DNA from: Desulfobotulus mexicanus
GTDB lineage: Bacteria; Desulfobacterota; Desulfobacteria; Desulfobacterales; ASO4-4
Direction: 5' to 3'
NCBI RefSeq assembly: GCF_006175995.1
Contig: NZ_VDMB01000011.1
Span: 23,967 to 87,966 of the forward strand
Length of the DNA: 64,000 bases
Of this stretch, positions 45,457 through 53,840 are shown in pieces. A program made the position numbers and the translations under genes. Within the stretch, counting starts at the first letter, position 1. The number at the start of each line of letters is the position of its first letter. The notes below the pieces were generated by a model that did no database searches, was not told where the DNA came from, and was given only the letters and a program-made list of their open reading frames with translations.

Positions 45457-46248
45457 TTAAGTGATTTCCAGTACCAGCCCCACGGGGCAGTGATCTGAGC
45501 CCATGATATCATTGTCGATGAAGGCATTTTTCAGCCAGCCTTTTTCTACGATATCCTGTGAGATAAGGCAAAGGTCAATGCGCCATCCGGCATTGGTCTT
45601 TCTTGCATTGGACCGGTAGGACCACCATGAGTATTTCACGGTGTCCGGGTAGAGGTGTCTGAAGGTATCGGTCCATCCACCGGTCATGAGGCGGTCCAGC
45701 CAGTCACGTTCGATGCGCAGGAAGCCGGAACGGTCTGCATTGGCTTTGGGATGTCTCAGGTCAATCTCATTGTGGGCTGTGTTATAGTCTCCGCAGACAA
45801 TAACAGGCCGTCCTTTTTTGCGCAGCTCATCTGCATGAAGGAAGAAGGCCTCATAAAAACGAAGCTTGTAGTCAAGGCGTTCCTCGTTCATCTGACCATT
45901 GGGAAAATACACATTAAAAAGGGTGAAATCTTCAAAATCCAGCTGGTTGACACGTCCTTCATCATCAAATTCCTGAACACCAATATTTGATGAATAGCTT
46001 ACGGGTGCTCTGCGGGAGTAGGCCATGACGCCGGAGTAGCCTTTTTTTGTTTGGGCATAACTCCATGTCTGGAAGGGATATCCATTCAGATGAAGCATCT
46101 CATCACTTCTCTGATCTTCCTGCAGTTTGGTCTCCTGCAGCATGAGAATATCCGCATCAAGGGCTTTGACAGAAGCTTCAAAGTCTTTTTTCCAGATGGC
46201 ACGAAGACCGTTCACGTTCCAGGATACGATACGGAATGTGTCTGTCAC
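45457..46248 (-). CDS. xth: Exodeoxyribonuclease III
   Basis: AP endonuclease and 3'-5' exonuclease. Motifs: VSWNVNGLRAIWKKDF, LMLQETKLQ (metal Glu), CGDYNTAHNEIDL, and the catalytic GSDHCPVGL. 263 residues. The start is GTG 46248 with GGAG 7 nt upstream. Single gene. Confidence 0.96.
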   Translation of the reverse strand: MTDTFRIVSWNVNGLRAIWKKDFEASVKALDADILMLQETKLQEDQRSDEMLHLNGYPFQTWSYAQTKKGYSGVMAYSRRAPVSYSSNIGVQEFDDEGRVNQLDFEDFTLFNVYFPNGQMNEERLDYKLRFYEAFFLHADELRKKGRPVIVCGDYNTAHNEIDLRHPKANADRSGFLRIERDWLDRLMTGGWTDTFRHLYPDTVKYSWWSYRSNARKTNAGWRIDLCLISQDIVEKGWLKNAFIDNDIMGSDHCPVGLVLEIT

Positions 46249-46373
46249 GCTTTCTCCTTCAAGTCTTAAGGGGCACCCTGCCCAGTATTTTTTTTGATTC
46301 AGATCATTTATGGATAAAAGAGCATGGCAATCAGATTTTAAGATGAGATGAATGAATTTCTGCAGGGCAATTA

Positions 46374-46406
46374 AAACCGGGGAGGGCTGACCATCTTCCC
46401 CGGTTT
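46374..46406 (-). terminator. Terminator after the hydroxy-acid dehydrogenase gene
   Basis: AAACCGGGGA (46374-46383) / TCCCCGGTTT (46397-46406), a 10-bp perfect stem with a 13-nt loop, followed on the minus strand by TAATTG. The T-run is short, so it may need help. Confidence 0.65.
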
Positions 46407-46412
46407 AAGGTA

Positions 46413-47420
46413 TCAGTACAGGATGGTTTCATCCACGTCAGCAATGCTGGCGCAGCCGGTCATTACCATGGCCTGTTTCAGTTCGGTACGCAACTGGCGG
46501 ATATAGGTGCATACACCTTCGGTTTCTCCGCCGCAGGCGGCAATGGAAAAGGGCCTTCCAATGAGGACGGCATCCGCTCCCAGAGCCAGCATTTTCAGTA
46601 TGTCCACCCCACTCCGGATGCCACCGTCCACCAGTACGCGGATTTTTCCGCCTACGGTTTCAACGATTTCCGGAAGCACATCTGCCGTTCCCGGAGTCAT
46701 ATCCAGAACACGACCGCCATGGTTGGAAACCACTATGGCATCGGCCCCGGCATCCATGGCCAGTTCCGCCTGATCCGGTGTCATGATGCCTTTAATAATA
46801 AAGGGTCTCTGGATATATTTTCTTATTTCCCTGAGTTTTGAGATGGATTTTGGAGAAACGGGCCGGCCCTGCAGCCTCAGGGTAATGAGACCTGCGGCAT
46901 CAATGTCCATGCCGATGGCCATGGGGTTACATGCCAGAGCCTTATCGAGTTTTTCAAAAAGCTCCTTGTCTTCCCATGGCTTGATGAAGGGGATGGCCCG
47001 GCCTTCTGCTGCTTTAATGGCTTCAAATCCACACTGGGATATTTCCGGTGGAACACCATCTCCTGTACATCCGATCAGGCCTTCTTTCAGACAGCCCTCT
47101 ACAATGGCGTTTATATAATCGGCCTCGGGAATGGCACCGCCCATATTATAGGAAACACCGCCGATGGGTGCGGCCAGCAGGGGAAAGTCAAGGCTTGTAC
47201 CAAAGAGTTCAGTGCTGGTATCCGGCTCCGTGATCTCATGGATCAGGCGCATGTTGAGCCGGAGATCAGCAAGGGCTTCGCCATTGGCCCGGAAAGCTTC
47301 TCCTGTGCCGATTCCGCCCATTCCCGGAACACCGGAAGCGCAGTTTTTCCCGTTGCAGATGGGGCAGACCCGGCAGTAGCCGGTCATTTTTTCCCTTGCC
47401 GTATCCCGAATGCTTTTCAT
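46413..47420 (-). CDS. FMN-dependent alpha-hydroxy-acid dehydrogenase
   Basis: The 335-residue TIM-barrel flavoprotein has FPLLAAPIGGVSYN, IIKGIMTPDQAELAMDAGADAIVVSNHGGRVLD (with the active-site Lys and His) and VLVDGGIRSGVDILKMLALGADAVLIGRPF for phosphate binding. It belongs to the lactate/glycolate dehydrogenase group. The N-terminus carries CRVCPICNGKNC, four Cys in 12 residues, which is not part of classical lactate oxidases and could bind a metal or cluster. AAGGAGG lies before the ATG. Confidence 0.9.
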   Translation of the reverse strand: MKSIRDTAREKMTGYCRVCPICNGKNCASGVPGMGGIGTGEAFRANGEALADLRLNMRLIHEITEPDTSTELFGTSLDFPLLAAPIGGVSYNMGGAIPEADYINAIVEGCLKEGLIGCTGDGVPPEISQCGFEAIKAAEGRAIPFIKPWEDKELFEKLDKALACNPMAIGMDIDAAGLITLRLQGRPVSPKSISKLREIRKYIQRPFIIKGIMTPDQAELAMDAGADAIVVSNHGGRVLDMTPGTADVLPEIVETVGGKIRVLVDGGIRSGVDILKMLALGADAVLIGRPFSIAACGGETEGVCTYIRQLRTELKQAMVMTGCASIADVDETILY

Positions 47421-47698
47421 GGAGAGCCTCCTTGCTGATGATATGGATGGTGAACATGGCAGGTAAAAAAGCTTTTAAGGCTTTTTTCCCATACATGATC
47501 TTTCTGGAAGGTATCTGCTATCATTGCTGTGCATAAAAATCAAATTTGAAAAAATATGATTTTTTATAATGGATCATTGCTTGAGGCGCGGTGTTTTTTC
47601 GGTTAGAAAGAAAAGTTGTAAGAAATAACCCTTGTTTTTGAAGCGATATGGAAAACGGTATGGGGTTGTTTCTCCAAACCTGTGACTTTCTCTAATAT

Positions 47699-48172
47699 AT
47701 GGGGCAAAACGTGTTCTTTTTTACTAAAAAGCAGTTTTATAAAAGTATGGATAAGGCCTTTGACCAGATCAAGCATGGTGTATACCGAAGACTGCTGGAA
47801 GAATACCTTGAGGCTATGGATAGGGAAAAGGCCGGACTACTTGCGGCGGCTGTAACCAACAGACTTTTTTCCGTGCCGCCAGCCAGTGAGGATGGTCGCC
47901 TTTTCCTTTCCGAACATGAGGGCAGGGTGAGAAAGGCAACTGAGGCACTTAAGGGTAACGATGAGATTCTTTATGCCGTTACGGTATCCCTTCGTCACAG
48001 ACAGAAGCTTCTTTTTACACTGGTGGATCAGGGCAAGGCTTCGGGAACTGCCATTAACAGGCCTCTGGATAATCTGATGAAGATGGGGTTGATGGCGGAA
48101 GTGAAGGAGCTTTCCGAGCCCAAGGCTTTTATCAAGTTTGCCAGGAAATTTTTACAGAAAAGCCCTCAGTAG
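47699..48172 (+). CDS. Hypothetical protein, 157 aa
   Basis: Mainly helical, charged product (MGQNVFFFTKKQFYKSMDKAFDQIKHG ...). I see no known motif. It is followed by a second unknown gene on the same strand. A TATAAT lies in the AT-rich stretch about 130 nt upstream (near 47563), but with no well-spaced -35. No clear ribosome site before ATG 47699. Confidence 0.6.
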   Translation: MGQNVFFFTKKQFYKSMDKAFDQIKHGVYRRLLEEYLEAMDREKAGLLAAAVTNRLFSVPPASEDGRLFLSEHEGRVRKATEALKGNDEILYAVTVSLRHRQKLLFTLVDQGKASGTAINRPLDNLMKMGLMAEVKELSEPKAFIKFARKFLQKSPQ

Positions 48173-48253
48173 TAACAGAGAGGATGCTTTACTGCCAATG
48201 TGGGTCAGGACAGCAAAAGATTTTTTAAGCCGACTTACCTTAAGGAATATGCC

Positions 48254-48832
48254 ATGGCAGCAGCTTCGGAAGCCGTCTATCATTATACAACGGGAAAAGC
48301 CCTTGCAGAGATTCTCCGGTCCGGAGTGATCCGCACCTCGCCGTCTTTTTCCCCAAGGGAAAAGGCTGTGGTCTGGTGTTCCACTCTGGAAGACTGGGAA
48401 CCCAGTGCATCCTGCGTTCACACCCTTCCCGATGGCAGAGTCATCCGCAGAACACAGGAAGAAATCCGAAGGAATGAAGGGGGGCTGGGCCGTATCCGGA
48501 TAGCAGGTGAAGCAAAGCTTTTTACCTTTGAGCAGTATAAGCGTATCAGTAAAATTTCCAACCGCCATTTGAGGGTTCTGCAGCAGTTTGCCGAAGCCTG
48601 TGGCGCAGATCCACGATTCTGGCGGGTTGCTTTTAGTCCGCTGGATGCTCTTATCTGGGAGAGTGTGGAAATGCAGCATCCGGTGGATGGAAGCTGGATG
48701 CCCCATCCTGTTCAGAAAAAGGGGGCTTTGAGGGAGGTTCTGACGGAGGTTCAGGCCCACCTGCCCTTCATGGATGCTGCCCGTCAGCAGCGGCTGCACG
48801 GGCAGCTTGCAAAGCTTGAAAAAAAGTACTGA
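48254..48832 (+). CDS. Hypothetical protein, ADP-ribosyltransferase-like N-terminus
   Basis: The 192-residue product starts VYHYTTGKALAEILRSGVIRTSP, which has the Y-H-x-T ... L..IL..G.I opening of DarT/RNA 2'-phosphotransferase-like folds. The rest (AVVWCSTLEDWEPSA, KISNRHLRVLQQFAE) is not conclusive. ATG 48254 has AAGGA 8 nt upstream; the frame is open to a GTG at 48200. It forms a two-gene unit with the preceding hypothetical gene. The enzyme assignment is only a guess. Confidence 0.6.
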   Translation: MAAASEAVYHYTTGKALAEILRSGVIRTSPSFSPREKAVVWCSTLEDWEPSASCVHTLPDGRVIRRTQEEIRRNEGGLGRIRIAGEAKLFTFEQYKRISKISNRHLRVLQQFAEACGADPRFWRVAFSPLDALIWESVEMQHPVDGSWMPHPVQKKGALREVLTEVQAHLPFMDAARQQRLHGQLAKLEKKY

Positions 48833-48838
48833 AGAAAA

Positions 48839-49126
48839 TTATTTGCCGTAGCTTGTGGCAAGATAGTTTAAGAGAAGGGTTCTTTCGGCATCCGTCAGTT
48901 GAACTCCTTTCTGTTCCATTCGCCGAACCGTGCGTTCCCATCCGTTTCTGTCTTTTTTAGCACGGGTAATTTTGCCTGCCCCATGGCAGGAAGTGCAGCG
49001 GTTCTGGAGCAGGCTTTCCCCTTCGGCCATTGCATCGGAAGATGTGGCAGGAGAAGACAGGGCAAGGGAAAAGGCCATGGCAACAGCCATGACAAAGGAA
49101 AGAAACAAGGCTTTTTTCTTTTTCAT
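48839..49126 (-). CDS. Monohaem c-type cytochrome-like protein
   Basis: The 95-residue product has a signal peptide (about 1-33), then the haem-binding motif CTSCH within LLQNRCTSCHGAGKI, and a likely axial Met in RRMEQKG. A small periplasmic electron carrier or partner of an oxidoreductase. AGGAG precedes the ATG, and it overlaps the epimerase stop by 4 nt, so the two are cotranscribed. Confidence 0.88.
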   Translation of the reverse strand: MKKKKALFLSFVMAVAMAFSLALSSPATSSDAMAEGESLLQNRCTSCHGAGKITRAKKDRNGWERTVRRMEQKGVQLTDAERTLLLNYLATSYGK

Positions 49127-50121
49127 AATGAATCTCCTTTCAGATAGCGTTCAAGTTGGTTAAGGCCTTCTTCTCTGGAAACCAGAGGCTCATACCCGGT
49201 ATCCCGGCAGAGATCTTCAATGTCAAACCAGTGGGCCGTGCTGAGTTCTTTAACGGTGAAGCCAGTCAGCATTGGTTCGCCGGGAAGATTGAAAAAAGTA
49301 TAGATTTTTTCAAGGAAAACTGCCAGTCCCATGGCAAGTTGCAGGGGGACCTGCCTTGATACGGGAGCTTTTCCACCGGCTGCAAGGATGGCATCCACCA
49401 TATCCCAGAGGGGAACCGGATCTTTATCTGAAATAAAATAAATTTTGCCGGAAAGCTCAGGTTTGGCGGCAAGGGCTGCATCCGCAAGGATGTGGGCATG
49501 GGCTGCATTGTCAATATAAACGGTATCAATGAGGGGATTTTTGCTGCCGATGCGGGCCAGTTTTTTTGAGCGGGCAAGGATTCTCGGTACAAGGTGGTTG
49601 TCACCCGGTCCCCATATAAGGTGGGGCCTCAGTATGATGCAGGAAAGCCCGTCTCCTGCGGCTTTTTTTACTTTTTTTTCCGCTTCCGCCTTGGTTTTCG
49701 GGTAGGCGGCGCTGTAGGTATCCGGGTAGGGGTGCCCTGCATCCACTCCTTCCATGTCACTGCCGTCAAAGATAACTGAAGGCGAGCTGCTGTGGATCAA
49801 ACGGCAGCCTTCGGATATGCATGCGTTAAGGACATTTTCTGTTCCTTCCACATTGATGCTGCGGTAATTTTCTTCAGGCCCCCAGACACCGGCCAGAGCT
49901 GCCGTATGAAAGACGGTTTCAACGCCTGCCACTGCCTGCATGACCTTCTCTTTGTCCCGAATATCTGCCTGAATCCAGGAAAGGTTTTCCTTTTTTTCCG
50001 GTATGCCTGTCTGTCCTCTGGCCAGAATACGGACTTCCCATCCGGTCTCAAGGAGTTTTCGGGTGATGGCTGAACCAAGAAAGCCGTTGCCGCCCGTTAC
50101 CAGTGCTTTTTTCTTTTCCAT
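49123..50121 (-). CDS. NAD-dependent epimerase / 3beta-HSD-type dehydrogenase
   Basis: Extended short-chain dehydrogenase: the N-terminal dinucleotide site is ALVTGGNGFLGSAITRKLLE, then VFHTAALAGVWGPEENYRSINVEGTENVL, the catalytic Y-x3-K in YPKTKAEAEKKV, and ILRPHLIWGPGDNHLVPRI. This resembles 3beta-hydroxysteroid dehydrogenase/isomerase-like or dihydroflavonol-reductase-like enzymes. ATG 50121 is chosen (GGAG 6 nt upstream) over the longer frame to 50145. 332 residues. Upstream lies the MITE-like element. Confidence 0.88.
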   Translation of the reverse strand: MEKKKALVTGGNGFLGSAITRKLLETGWEVRILARGQTGIPEKKENLSWIQADIRDKEKVMQAVAGVETVFHTAALAGVWGPEENYRSINVEGTENVLNACISEGCRLIHSSSPSVIFDGSDMEGVDAGHPYPDTYSAAYPKTKAEAEKKVKKAAGDGLSCIILRPHLIWGPGDNHLVPRILARSKKLARIGSKNPLIDTVYIDNAAHAHILADAALAAKPELSGKIYFISDKDPVPLWDMVDAILAAGGKAPVSRQVPLQLAMGLAVFLEKIYTFFNLPGEPMLTGFTVKELSTAHWFDIEDLCRDTGYEPLVSREEGLNQLERYLKGDSL

Positions 50122-50155
50122 GTTTTCTCCGTAACTTTGAAACATATTTTATTTG

Positions 50156-50500
50156 TAATTATTCAGAACAGTTTTCCAGATACCATAACTTCCAGACAGA
50201 TGCACAGGCTCCAGGCTATTTGCCCGTGACGCAATCTTATTCGGGAGCTTCTTGCCCTGTGCGGAAGCGGCAAAAACTCCCCGCCACAGGCAGGATAAGC
50301 TTTATGATTTCCATAGCAGGCTTGAACATGCTGCCTTTGTGGCGGCTCAGACAGTTTGCCGCTTCTTTCGCACAGGCCTGCGAAGCTCTGATCCGAAACG
50401 ATTGCAATGTCACTTGCAAATAGCCTCGGAGCCTTGCAACAGTACGAAGCTGCTGCAATTACAGCATTGGTAGTTCGAAATAAATTGTGCTGAATAATTA
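50156..50500. mobile_element. MITE-like element, 345 bp with terminal inverted repeats
   Basis: Perfect 11-bp terminal inverted repeats: TAATTATTCAG (50156-50166) and CTGAATAATTA (50490-50500), with similarity continuing for about nine more bases (TAATTATTCAG-ACA-TTT pattern). No transposase is inside; a 73-codon minus-strand frame (50237-50458) is open but has no recognisable function. The ends beginning with TA suggest a TA target. The right end falls at the point where the truncated gene 50498-50614 stops. Confidence 0.6.
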
Positions 50501-50614
50501 CATTTTTTCCATCAATTCCAGCTTTTGGATATAGGCGGTCTTGTCAACAAAGTAGCCGTTTTCACGGACAAGGGCCGGGTAATTGGCTTCGCCGTAGAGG
50601 ATGCGTTTTTTCAT
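50498..50614 (-). pseudogene. Truncated AAA-ATPase-like (DUF1703-type) gene, N-terminus only
   Basis: ATG 50614 starts MKKRILYGEANYPALV, followed by RENGYFVDKTAYIQKLEL and a stop after 38 codons. GYFVDKT..I is the typical N-terminal segment of the AAA-ATPase-like family whose C-terminus is a PD-(D/E)XK nuclease domain and which is usually about 500 residues. The end coincides with the MITE-like element, whose first base supplies the TAA stop. The rest of the gene is gone. Confidence 0.65.
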
Positions 50615-50778
50615 GGTTTTTACCTGTCTGGAATAAGGTTTCTTTTCTTTCCGGGCAAGGCCTTGGGACAGCATCAGGTTAGATGAAAAAGAGCCTCACA
50701 TCCATGGAAAGCATGATTCCTTGCCCCGGAACCATGGGGATGGTGCCGGGGCATGTTTATCGGATTATCTGCTTAGGA

Positions 50779-52230
50779 TCAGAGTTTCCAGAGCTTGACC
50801 TCTCCATTATGATGGCCGGAAAGAGCATAATCTCCTAAAGGGCTGAGGGATACGGAGTTTACAGGATTATCACTTTCAAAACTATGCAGCAGCTTTTTAC
50901 TTTGAATATCCCATACTTTTAATATTTTATCTGTGAAGGATAGAATAAGAATACCATTAAAAGCGATTTTGCTGCCATTACTTATGATGTTACCCAGCTC
51001 GTTTCCTGAGTCAATATCCCAGAGCCTGATGCTGCCGTCATTGCTTGAAGAAAGAACTCTTTTGCCATCCGGACTGAAGGTAACGGTTTGTACATATCCT
51101 CCATGGCCTGTGAAGCTTTTTATTTCCTTTCCCGAAGCCGTATCCCAGAGTTTGATACTATTGTCTTGGCTTCCCGAAAGAATGTTTTTTCCGTCCGGGC
51201 TGAAGGTAACAGAAAAAATGTATCCGCTATGCCCACTAAAATTGCTGACATTCTTACCTGATGCACTATCCCATAATTTTAAAGAGTTATCACTTCCTGA
51301 CAGGATGCTTTTCCCATCAGGGCTAAAAGCAGCATCATTTACATCGCTTCCAATAGCAATGCTTTTTATTGCTTTCCCGGAAGCAAGATCCCAAAGCTTG
51401 ATGGTATCATCCCAACTTCCTGACAGAATACTTTTTCCGTCCGGGCTGAAGGTTACGGAATAAATCTGCCCGCTATGTCCTGTGAAAGTTTTAGTATTGG
51501 CATTTGAGACCAAATCCCAGAGCATGAGTCTTTGATCCGCACTTCCCGAAAGAATGTTTTTTCCATCCGGGCTGAAGGCCACAGAATTTACACTATCGCT
51601 ATGCCCAGTGAAGGTATGAACAAGACTTGCCTCAATTTTTTTGCGTTTATAGAGAAAAGGATGCCAGTGCCCGAAAAAATAGGGATTCCAGGCAAAGGGC
51701 ATATCTGTTTTTCCCGGCAGCCCCAGAATTTTACAGGCAAGGCCGGTAAGACCCCGGATATCACTTTCTTCCATTTCCATGAGTTCTGCCATTTCACCGA
51801 GAAGGGCAGTGGCCGCATCATTAATGGGTCCGTCCAGACGGAGAAGAATTATCGCATCCAGCATGAAGGTTTTATCCAGTTCTGCTTCCCTGATGGCCCT
51901 GAAAAAATCCTTAAGGTCTGAGCTTTCCCACTGATGGGCCTGCTCAAAAATCCTTGTGGCGGCAGGGTCCATGCCAAGGCTTTTCTGAAGCAGGTGCAGA
52001 AGCCGGGCTTCGTTGTCCGTTACGCTTTTGTCTGCCATGGCCATGGCTGCCAGCATGGTGATGTAAATATTTTTCGTGTGTTCATCCAGACGACTTATGC
52101 AATGGGCAGGCATGGGCAGAAGGTCTGGTTTTAGCTGGTCAAGCTGCTGCAACAGCAATTGTACTGCGGCATTGTCCATGCCCTTTGCGGGTAGCTTGGC
52201 ATCTCTTATGGCAGGTACATCGGAACTCAT
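50779..52230 (-). CDS. TerB-like domain protein with C-terminal WD40 beta-propeller
   Basis: The 483-residue product has an N-terminal helical part (about 1-200) with YITMLAAMAMADKSVTDNEARLLHLL and DLKDFFRAIREAELDKTFMLDAIILLRLDGPI, homologous by eye to the N-terminus of the DUF1566 proteins at 58113 and 62350; it looks like a TerB-type fold. Then seven WD40-like blades follow (GHSDSVNSVAFSPDGKNILSGS and variants, each closing in LWDLxS; blades 6 and 7 are diverged). ATG 52230 has AAGGAG 7 nt upstream and is preferred to 52236. Transcribed after the two dynamins. Probably a sensor or adaptor that presents a ligand-binding propeller. Confidence 0.85.
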   Translation of the reverse strand: MSSDVPAIRDAKLPAKGMDNAAVQLLLQQLDQLKPDLLPMPAHCISRLDEHTKNIYITMLAAMAMADKSVTDNEARLLHLLQKSLGMDPAATRIFEQAHQWESSDLKDFFRAIREAELDKTFMLDAIILLRLDGPINDAATALLGEMAELMEMEESDIRGLTGLACKILGLPGKTDMPFAWNPYFFGHWHPFLYKRKKIEASLVHTFTGHSDSVNSVAFSPDGKNILSGSADQRLMLWDLVSNANTKTFTGHSGQIYSVTFSPDGKSILSGSWDDTIKLWDLASGKAIKSIAIGSDVNDAAFSPDGKSILSGSDNSLKLWDSASGKNVSNFSGHSGYIFSVTFSPDGKNILSGSQDNSIKLWDTASGKEIKSFTGHGGYVQTVTFSPDGKRVLSSSNDGSIRLWDIDSGNELGNIISNGSKIAFNGILILSFTDKILKVWDIQSKKLLHSFESDNPVNSVSLSPLGDYALSGHHNGEVKLWKL

Positions 52231-52265
52231 ATACATACTCCTTATTTGTCGGAATTATTCAGAAT

Positions 52266-53840
52266 TTAAAGGTTGTTGAACTCTTGTATCAACGCCCTGT
52301 ACTCCGGGCCTCTGCGCAGTGTCAGACCGGGGAGTTTTTCCGGCAGGCCCTTGGTCGGAATGCTTTCTTTAAAAATACCTTGCAGGCTTTTGCCCCTGCG
52401 TTGCAACAGATCTTCCATATAAACAATTCTGCCATCGGGAAGGGTATCTTTCAGGGTGCTTTGCAGGGTTCTGGCCCTGCGGTGTATCATGTAGGGAATT
52501 TCCTCGGATTCCGCATCTGCCTGCAAAGGCAGAAAAAACCTTGCCATATCCCTGTCTTTTTTCCCCCGTTCCTTTTTGATTTCAAGCAGCATGTCCAGCA
52601 GGATTATACCTTCCCCCTCCAGCAGATCCATCTCCGAAGGTTCGGGCATTTTGATGCCCACAAGATCCCCCACATCTTTAAGTTCCCGGAAGAATCTCGC
52701 AGAAAGTTCCAGCAGGGTTTTCTTTTCATCCACCAGCATTTTATGTGCATCAATGGTGCGGGTTTTAAGCTCTTTAACATCTTCTGTAATGTCGCTTTCT
52801 TCCGAGATGGCAAGGATGCGGTTTAAGCGGTTGAGGCTTCTTTCCGTGTCCCGCCTGCGTTCATCGAGGTAACGGATGAAGTGGGCAAAGAGCACCTTGA
52901 AGTTTCTTGCAAAGAGAACTTCCGCAGGGCTTTGGTTCCAGCGATCAAAATGTGTGGTGATGGCTTCCTTTGGGTATCGCTTTTTTTTCTTGGAAGAGTA
53001 GGGAACCACATCCACAAAGGCAATGCCCCGGCTTTGTAGGGTTTTTCTGACCAGATCCACAATGGCCTGAATGTCTTCTTCCGGAACATAATCAGCCCTG
53101 GACACAACAAAGAGCTTTGGGGTTTCCGGCCTTAGGGTAGCGATGAAACGAAGATCGTTTTCCGGTATGGTTCCGGCCTTAGCGGAAACCACCCATACAA
53201 TAAAGGATGCTCCGTTGAGCTGGCTGCGGGCAACTTTAGCATCTGTGCTTTCTTGGCTGGCGGTATCTTCTGCATTGGAATAGCCCGGAGTGTCCAGCAG
53301 GGCCAGGTTGTCCCAGGCAAATTCCGGCAGGGCAATGTGGGCGGATTTCAGCATGTGGCCCAGGGGCCTGCCGTATTCCTTTTCAAAATCATGGGTAAGA
53401 ACCACAAAATCATCGGTGGAAAGATCCATGCTGTGGCCGAAAAGGTTTATGGCATGAACCTTTTCCTCTTCGCCCTGCATAAGATAGACCGGCACCGTTG
53501 TGGTTGGGTCTGTTTCTGCGGGCAAAAGGGCCTTTTTGTCTAAAAGGGCATTAATGAGGGTAGATTTTCCTGCGGAAAAGGCTCCGCCAAAACCCACGGT
53601 ATTTTTGGTGGAAAGCTCAGGAAAACGGGCAAACTCCCGGAAGCGATCAAACTCTTTTCTGAAATTGAAATAAAGATGCACAAAATCCGGCGGGCTGTGA
53701 TGCCGGGTTATTTTGAGCATTTCCTCATCCAGAGCTTTTTCCATGCTGCTCAGGCTGGCTGCCGTTTTCCCTTCGGTTTCAGGTCGGGTGATGGCATTGC
53801 AGACAAGTTCATAGCGTTTTTCAAGGGAAAGCTCATTCAT
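52266..53840 (-). CDS. Dynamin-like GTPase, type A
   Basis: The 524-residue product has GTPase motifs G1 GGAFSAGKST (85-94), G2 DPTTTVP, G3 DTPG (183-186, LLDTPGYSN) and G4 SRAD (247-250). Downstream is a long helical region with repeated ERSLNRLNRILA and a C-terminal helical tail, and no clear transmembrane helix. It resembles bacterial dynamin-like proteins that bind and remodel membranes. Its N-terminus (HHSPPDFVHLYFNFRKEFDRFREF) matches the protein at 59271-60758 closely, so they are paralogues. ATG overlaps the stop of the next dynamin by 4 nt. Confidence 0.9.
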   Translation of the reverse strand: MNELSLEKRYELVCNAITRPETEGKTAASLSSMEKALDEEMLKITRHHSPPDFVHLYFNFRKEFDRFREFARFPELSTKNTVGFGGAFSAGKSTLINALLDKKALLPAETDPTTTVPVYLMQGEEEKVHAINLFGHSMDLSTDDFVVLTHDFEKEYGRPLGHMLKSAHIALPEFAWDNLALLDTPGYSNAEDTASQESTDAKVARSQLNGASFIVWVVSAKAGTIPENDLRFIATLRPETPKLFVVSRADYVPEEDIQAIVDLVRKTLQSRGIAFVDVVPYSSKKKKRYPKEAITTHFDRWNQSPAEVLFARNFKVLFAHFIRYLDERRRDTERSLNRLNRILAISEESDITEDVKELKTRTIDAHKMLVDEKKTLLELSARFFRELKDVGDLVGIKMPEPSEMDLLEGEGIILLDMLLEIKKERGKKDRDMARFFLPLQADAESEEIPYMIHRRARTLQSTLKDTLPDGRIVYMEDLLQRRGKSLQGIFKESIPTKGLPEKLPGLTLRRGPEYRALIQEFNNL

